A stretch of 64,000 nucleotides of DNA, taken from positions 1,860,001 to 1,924,000 of the forward strand of contig JAPNXP010000007.1 of the NCBI GenBank assembly GCA_028753945.1, in the 5' to 3' direction. The translations under genes were made by a program, and so were the position numbers. The notes under the pieces are model-generated. The model had not been told where the DNA came from. It ran no database searches and saw only the letters and a program-made list of their open reading frames with translations. Positions 59,160 to 64,000 of this stretch are shown here, in pieces. The stretch is from Hexactinellida sp. DTS-2022. Its lineage: Eukaryota > Porifera > Hexactinellida. Within the stretch, counting starts at the first letter, position 1; each line of letters begins with the position of its first letter.

Positions 59160-60537
59160 ACAATTTCATTTAAATTCATATGTTATTGTGTAATCTAATT
59201 GGTCACTAATTCGCTTTCCTCCTATAAATTTTGCACTTATTGGAGTGTATTTATGGTAAGTACGTGTCACTGGTATAGTTTTGATGTTATCATATCTAAA
59301 ACATAATTAAGTGTACTACAACATAATCTAAGAGCTCTATATTAAACATTTGAATAAGTGATAATATATTACCTTCTTTTGGTCGCTGTAAACTTGCTCG
59401 GGCGGTAACTCTTTTTACTGTACCTCCAATGTCATCACAAGTTAATTTTCAGTGGGAGGTAACAAAAAAAATTGATTTCAAAATTCAGATTCGAAGTGAT
59501 GCAAATAAATAGAATCAATAGATAATAATCAAGTTTCACAACTTTTATGCTGTAATATTAACTTCACAACTCAAGTTTAATAAATTGCATTCTTATTAAA
59601 CATAGCAACAATACTAATGCATTTTAATTTACATGGTAGTGTATCGGAGGTCAAACATACCACAAACCACAAATTTCTGATACATACGTATATCAATTGT
59701 ATAATGCTGTTGGAATGAGTGATAAATTGATAATAATTATTTAAAAATGAAATATTTATCAATATGATAGAAATAGAGTAAGGTTCTAGCCAGTATTCTA
59801 TTTTTATAAAGAACATTAATAAGTTGTAGTATCACATAAATAGCGTTTAGAGGACAAAAATGTGAATAACTCAATGGGAAGATATGGAAACCATAATGAA
59901 ATTTTCTACACAATGACTTAAGACTACATACAATAAATTACCAAAAAATAAAAGAGATCCGAAAATATACATTTTTGCTACGTCATGGTTCCGGTTCTAC
60001 TTCCGGTATTGGTTTCAGTTCTAATTTTCACTAATAAAAACAACTGATAACTTAATATATCCATCTGATTTGAATTCTCCATATATAAAAACATAAGTAT
60101 AGCAATTTTTTAAAGAATTGGATAATTATATCAAAAGTTATACGAGTTTGAAGTGAGATGGTGCTTAACATTTTGAAAAATGTTTGGATAATCAACAAAA
60201 AAATGAAAATCTGTGACGTCATAAATCAAAAACCACTCAACCGATTAGTCTAAAATTTTTAGGAAAGTATAGACTTGCTTGTAGCTTGTTACACAGCAAT
60301 TTACAGACAAATCGATTGATAGTGGTGAAATGACTGGTTGACTTGACATGGAATTCCCCAAATGGACTGAAACGTAACGAATGGACTTGAAAGGGACGAA
60401 TGGACATGAATGTTACAAATAGCTTCAACAAGCCAAATTATCTATAAATAAAAATGAACATGAATGGGGCGAATGCACTTGAACGATCGAACGGACCTGA
60501 CGACGAATGAACCTGACTGGAAAAAGGGTATTTGAAC

Positions 60538-61243
60538 TAGAGCCGAGCGACAAGACACGAACACGACACGAACACGAACACGACACGACACGAATTCGTG
60601 TTCGTGTCGTGTTAGACCAAAGTTTTCGTGTTCGTGTCGTGTTCGTATTCAAGGTTTATGTCTCGTGTCGTGTTCGTGTCGTGTTGTGCCAAAACTTTCG
60701 TGTTCGTGTCGTTTTCGTGTTCAAAGTTCATGTATCTTGATCGTCTTCGTGTGGTGTTGGGTTAAAATTCATCGAGGTTTTGTTATTAAAATTATACAAT
60801 CCTTGTGGTATTCAAGTTATTGTATTGTATTCCTATTTCACTTTTGTGTTCCCGTTAAATTGTTGTTCAACCACAATTGCTTTCTTATATTGTCACTAGT
60901 ATTTGAGACAATTCTTCGATATTGCGTTCATAACTTAGACCGTGGTCCACGCTTCGACTTATTTACATTCAAATATAATTATGAATGTTATGATTTCTTA
61001 ATTTATATATATTAATTTGATTTTTCAAAACTATGTATTCGGTGTCCGAGTTTCAAGTTTTTTATTGATATTCGTGTTTCGTGTTTCGTGTTTCGTGTTC
61101 GTGTTTCGTGTTTCGTGTTTCGTGTTCGTGTTCGTGTCGTGTTCTGTTTGTGTGGCGAATTTCGTGTTCGTGTCGTGTTCGTGTCATATGTTTCGTGTTC
61201 GTGTTAGTGTAAAAGACAAATTTCAACACGACGCTCACCTCTA
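60538..61243. mobile_element. hAT MITE built of CGTGTTCGTGTC words (706 bp)
   Basis: The ends TAGAGCCGAGCGACA and GACGCTCACCTCTA are inverted; ATTTGAAC is duplicated exactly (60530-60537, 61244-61251). The arms are many copies of CGAACACGA and its complement. Arg-Val or His-Glu open frames here are artefacts of that repeat. Confidence 0.94.
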
Positions 61244-61261
61244 ATTTGAACATGACAAATG

Positions 61262-62210
61262 ATCATTACATTTGTTCCTAAATTGATAAAACATCATTTT
61301 GAGGGTGGCAATCGTTTGGATTCAAAGGGATTTAGTATCCCAACTTTGCATCCGAATGGTGTGAATTTAGGTTCATACCTAAATTACGTTAGCAAAAATT
61401 GCTCTTCTGTTATTTTCTTATTCTTCGGCACAGTATGAACTTACATTTCAGAGTTAAAAAGGGATGAGACGTCAATTAGAGGATGGCAGTTTGATATGAC
61501 TTCAAAGGGCTTTAGATTTCAAGGTTTGCATTAGAATTGCGTAAATTTTTGGTCATAAGTCAGGATTGCATACAGGTTTTTAGGTCAGGGAGGGGCAAAT
61601 GGGATTGGTTAAAGAAATAAGGGGGGCGAAGCCCATCCAAATAAGGGGGGAAAAGGCAGCCCAGGGGGGGCAAAATCCCCCCCGCCCCCCCCTAAATGCA
61701 GCCCAGTAAGTTTATTACGTAGGCTAACATTGCTTCTGTGTTATTTTAAACGAACTTATTCATCGGCATAAGCATTAATTTAGCCCTTTTCTTCTGAAAA
61801 AGCGATAAAAAGTCATTTTGAGGGTGACAGTCGATGTCTGACTTCAAAGGGCTGTAATCTTAAAAGTATATTTTTGAACCGTTTGAATTAGGTCCATGGT
61901 AAGGCTTTTATGTTACTATTTTGTTTTTCTTAAATTCAACCATTTCAATATAAGAGGACAGCATTATATTTACATTTGTCGATATAGTGATAAAACGGCA
62001 ATTTAGGATCTTAGTTGATGTCTTACTTCAAAGGGTTTAGTTTTCAAAGTTTGAATTATAATGGTGTGAATTTATGCCCATACCTTTATTACGTTGGATA
62101 ACATTGCTTCTGAGTTATTTTCAACCATTTTATTATCCTGAAGAGCATGAATTTTGCCTTTTACAACTGAAAAAGCGATAAAATGTCATTTTTAGGGTGG
62201 CAGTCGTTGT
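61262..62210. repeat. Degenerate tandem repeat, unit about 190 bp
   Basis: Recurring words: GATAAAATGTCATTTTGAGG, GTGGCAGTCG, ACTTCAAAGGG, TTTGCATxxGAATGGTGTGAA and GAGTTATTTTCAACCA. About five units are seen, and the array continues at 63082-63200 after the insert at 62215. A G/C-run MITE fragment sits near 61590-61700. Confidence 0.7.
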
Positions 62211-62214
62211 TTAA

Positions 62215-63077
62215 GGTTAAATTACGGCAGATTCACCCAAAAAAACACATGAATTTAGTTTTGAAGGTGGGAGTTTGAATTTCACATATATGATGGAAGA
62301 CATTATAGCTTTATCGAAACTGAAAACGAAATCTAATTATCTTCTATAAATTCGAAATTATTGGGCTTGCAGTATTATGCTAATACAAAGTCCCATAGGG
62401 GGATTTTTTCAGACTCCACCTGATAAGTGTGTGGTTTGCAAGATCATTATTTGCAAAAGACCTGTACTGTGTGATCAGTGGCGGCGCTAGCATGGGGCTG
62501 GATGGGGCGCTAGCCCCATCACATTTTTTCTTAGCCCCATCAGTTGATGGGAAACTGATAGGGCAAGGTTGGCTTAGCCCCATTCAATACGCAGGGCTAG
62601 CGCCGCCACTGTGTGTGATCTATCAGATAGATCATCGTTATGGGCGGTTGGTGGGCGGTTTAGAATTTTGATAAGATCTAAATAAAAAATATTGCGACCT
62701 TTTGAAACCAAAAAATGAATAAAAAGGTCATCTTTTTATGCGACATTTGATTAAATGCTTGATAAAAAAAATTCCAAGTCATAATTCAAAAATGTAAACC
62801 GTCTACCAACTCCTTACGCTTATAATCTTTAAATATTGATTCTGATAACAAACATTGATGACCGCATTGCCAAATTACCGCATAATATCTACCACCACTT
62901 TTGGAAATCGCCCTATGGGAGATTTGTATTAGCCAAATTTTGAAACCGACAAAAAATAAAAAGTATAATAGATAGGTACATTTTCTTTTTGGTTTATTGA
63001 TTTGTATCGTATAGGTATCTATTTCTCTCAATTACAGATTAATACAAGAACTTTCATTAGCGTGGGGTAATTTAACC
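62215..63077. mobile_element. TTAA-flanked element (863 bp)
   Basis: TTAA followed by GGTTAAATTACGGC on the left; GGGGTAATTTAACC followed by TTAA on the right (62211-62214, 63078-63081). It interrupts a satellite unit, whose sequence resumes with CTTCAAAGG. A TTAA target fits piggyBac or Kolobok types, but I do not recognise the tips. An inner inverted CCCATAGGG-like pair lies near 62391 and 62911. The MITE at 62476 is nested inside. Confidence 0.72.
62476..62611. mobile_element. hAT MITE, CAGTGGCGGCG family (136 bp)
   Basis: The ends CAGTGGCGGCGCTAGC and GCTAGCGCCGCCACTG are perfect partners with an exact duplication TGTGTGAT (62468-62475, 62612-62619). The interior is TAGCCCCATCA words. 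Perfect ends suggest youth. Confidence 0.97.
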
Positions 63078-63200
63078 TTAACTTCAAAGGACTATATTCT
63101 TCAAATATAATTTGGAACTGTTTAAATTATTTTCAATGTATATTTATTATGTTAACATTTCTATCTTCATAATTTCTACCATTTATATTTAAGAACGGTT

Positions 63201-64000
63201 TTTTATGTAAATCAGCCATCTCTTCCATATTGTAATTACATAAGCCTACTATCTGCTTGATAATGACTGTTATTAATTGGTTTGTAAGTGAATATGTGTT
63301 TCATACAAGTGCAATGAAAACACATGGAAGTTGGGACATTTTACAAGTTGATGATGATGTCAATAATGAATTATATTATTCAAATAGTAATGTAAATACT
63401 ACACTTATTCCTAATTCTATTTGTAATAATTAATCTTTAATTAATTTAAACATTTGAAGTCTTCACAATTCAAACATTAATTAAATTATATTACACTAAG
63501 ATAAAATGTAATTTGAATATTGAAATTCTAGTTATTAAAATTAAACATTGGGGTAGTGCAATCAGAAGGAGCACACTCCCATCCCGTCTGTGAGGGGTTT
63601 TTAAAATCATAGGACTGGGCTATTTTATCCAATACAACCTGGTCATGTTTACTTTTACTGTAAAATTACCCAGAACTTTTATTTGGGGGTATTTGTCTTG
63701 AAAACGCCACTTTTCATTGATTTTTAACATTTTTTGGAACTAAGCTGCCACATTAGAGTAAAAAAACATGTAATCAAAATTATTTGAATGTTTTTTATAG
63801 TTTTACTTGTTCTCAACACTCTATTAAATTTTCAGACAAATTCATTTGCTACTTTTTGAAGGAAATATTTACCCCAGAGCCTCTTTTCACATTCTACTGT
63901 TTTTATTTGTGTCGAAGTCGCTGAGTCCAGAATGTGAAAGTGCGAATAAAAGGAGTTCCAAAGCTGCATAAAATACATAATGTCATTTGAAATTGAATTA
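63201..64000. other. Non-coding right edge
   Basis: No gene, transposon end or tandem array is recognised. Confidence 0.5.

Larger units (their letters stand above)
57551..60358. mobile_element. Transposon with very long inverted ends (2808 bp, ends about 780 bp)
   Basis: 57551-58330 is the reverse complement of about 59577-60358. The outer 720 bp are essentially identical by eye, and the innermost 60 bp are diverged. The tips are GGGAATTCCATGTCAAGTC and its partner. CAAATG lies on both sides (57545-57550, 60359-60364), but the host array is rich in AAATGG, so the 6-bp figure is tentative. The 1.25-kb centre holds a pogo-like MITE and a short protein fragment on the minus strand. The family is unknown to me. 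Confidence 0.85.

Noticed and set aside
60425..61253. Open frames rich in Arg-Val or His-Glu
   Set aside because: They come from the CGTGTTCGTGTC words of the MITE at 60538-61243.

Overview
This window looks like AT-rich, intron-era repetitive DNA of an invertebrate animal. The evidence is one exon of a heterotrimeric G-protein alpha subunit with proper splice borders (12386-12569), a small HIRAN-like ORF (53009-53380), and a very wide set of eukaryotic DNA transposons. A sponge or cnidarian is my best guess from the mix of transposase families; that is inference, not proof. I see no bacterial genes, operons, rRNA, tRNA or CRISPR. Almost all coding sequence is transposon-derived, and most of it is broken.

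Layout. 1-5.6 kb: inverted-repeat arm, interspersed repeats and small MITEs. 5.65-9.06 kb: a complete hAT transposon with a damaged transposase. 9.1-14.4 kb: Helitron-like ends, small hAT and pogo-like MITEs, and the G-alpha exon. 14.4-17.8 kb: a full-length P-element-like (THAP9-type) transposon, coding region decayed. 18.5-25.6 kb: MITEs, a two-zinc-knuckle gene fragment split by a MITE, an integrase remnant and a Helitron-like element. 26.2-27.8 kb: a MULE with 9-10 bp target duplication. 28.7-34.3 kb: the second arm of a nearly identical 664-bp inverted repeat, two hAT MITEs, and a three-level nest of insertions. 34.7-34.9 kb: a long CA microsatellite. 36-39 kb: more MITEs. 41.2-45.1 kb: a Ginger-type transposon carrying an intact 648-residue integrase-like transposase, itself inserted in a hAT MITE. 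46.1-47.35 kb: a hAT MITE inside a pogo-like MITE. 48.2-50.4 kb: a RAG1-like (Transib-related) transposase pseudogene. 50.6-52.5 kb: a Tigger/pogo transposase split by a MITE. 53-57.5 kb: the HIRAN-like ORF and degenerate satellites. 57.55-60.36 kb: an unusual transposon with terminal inverted repeats of about 0.78 kb. 60.5-64 kb: a hAT MITE built of an iterated motif, a degenerate satellite and a TTAA-flanked element.

The strongest results are boundary calls made by reading terminal inverted repeats and matching target-site duplications (TSDs). At least 15 elements have perfect 8-bp duplications. Several MITE families share one design: hAT-like tips (CAGGGTTG, TAGGGCTG, TAGAGATG, TAGAGC) followed by many copies of a short family-specific word. 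The window is best read as a stratified graveyard of cut-and-paste elements in which relative insertion order can be worked out. The Ginger element is the only one here with a long uninterrupted transposase frame.
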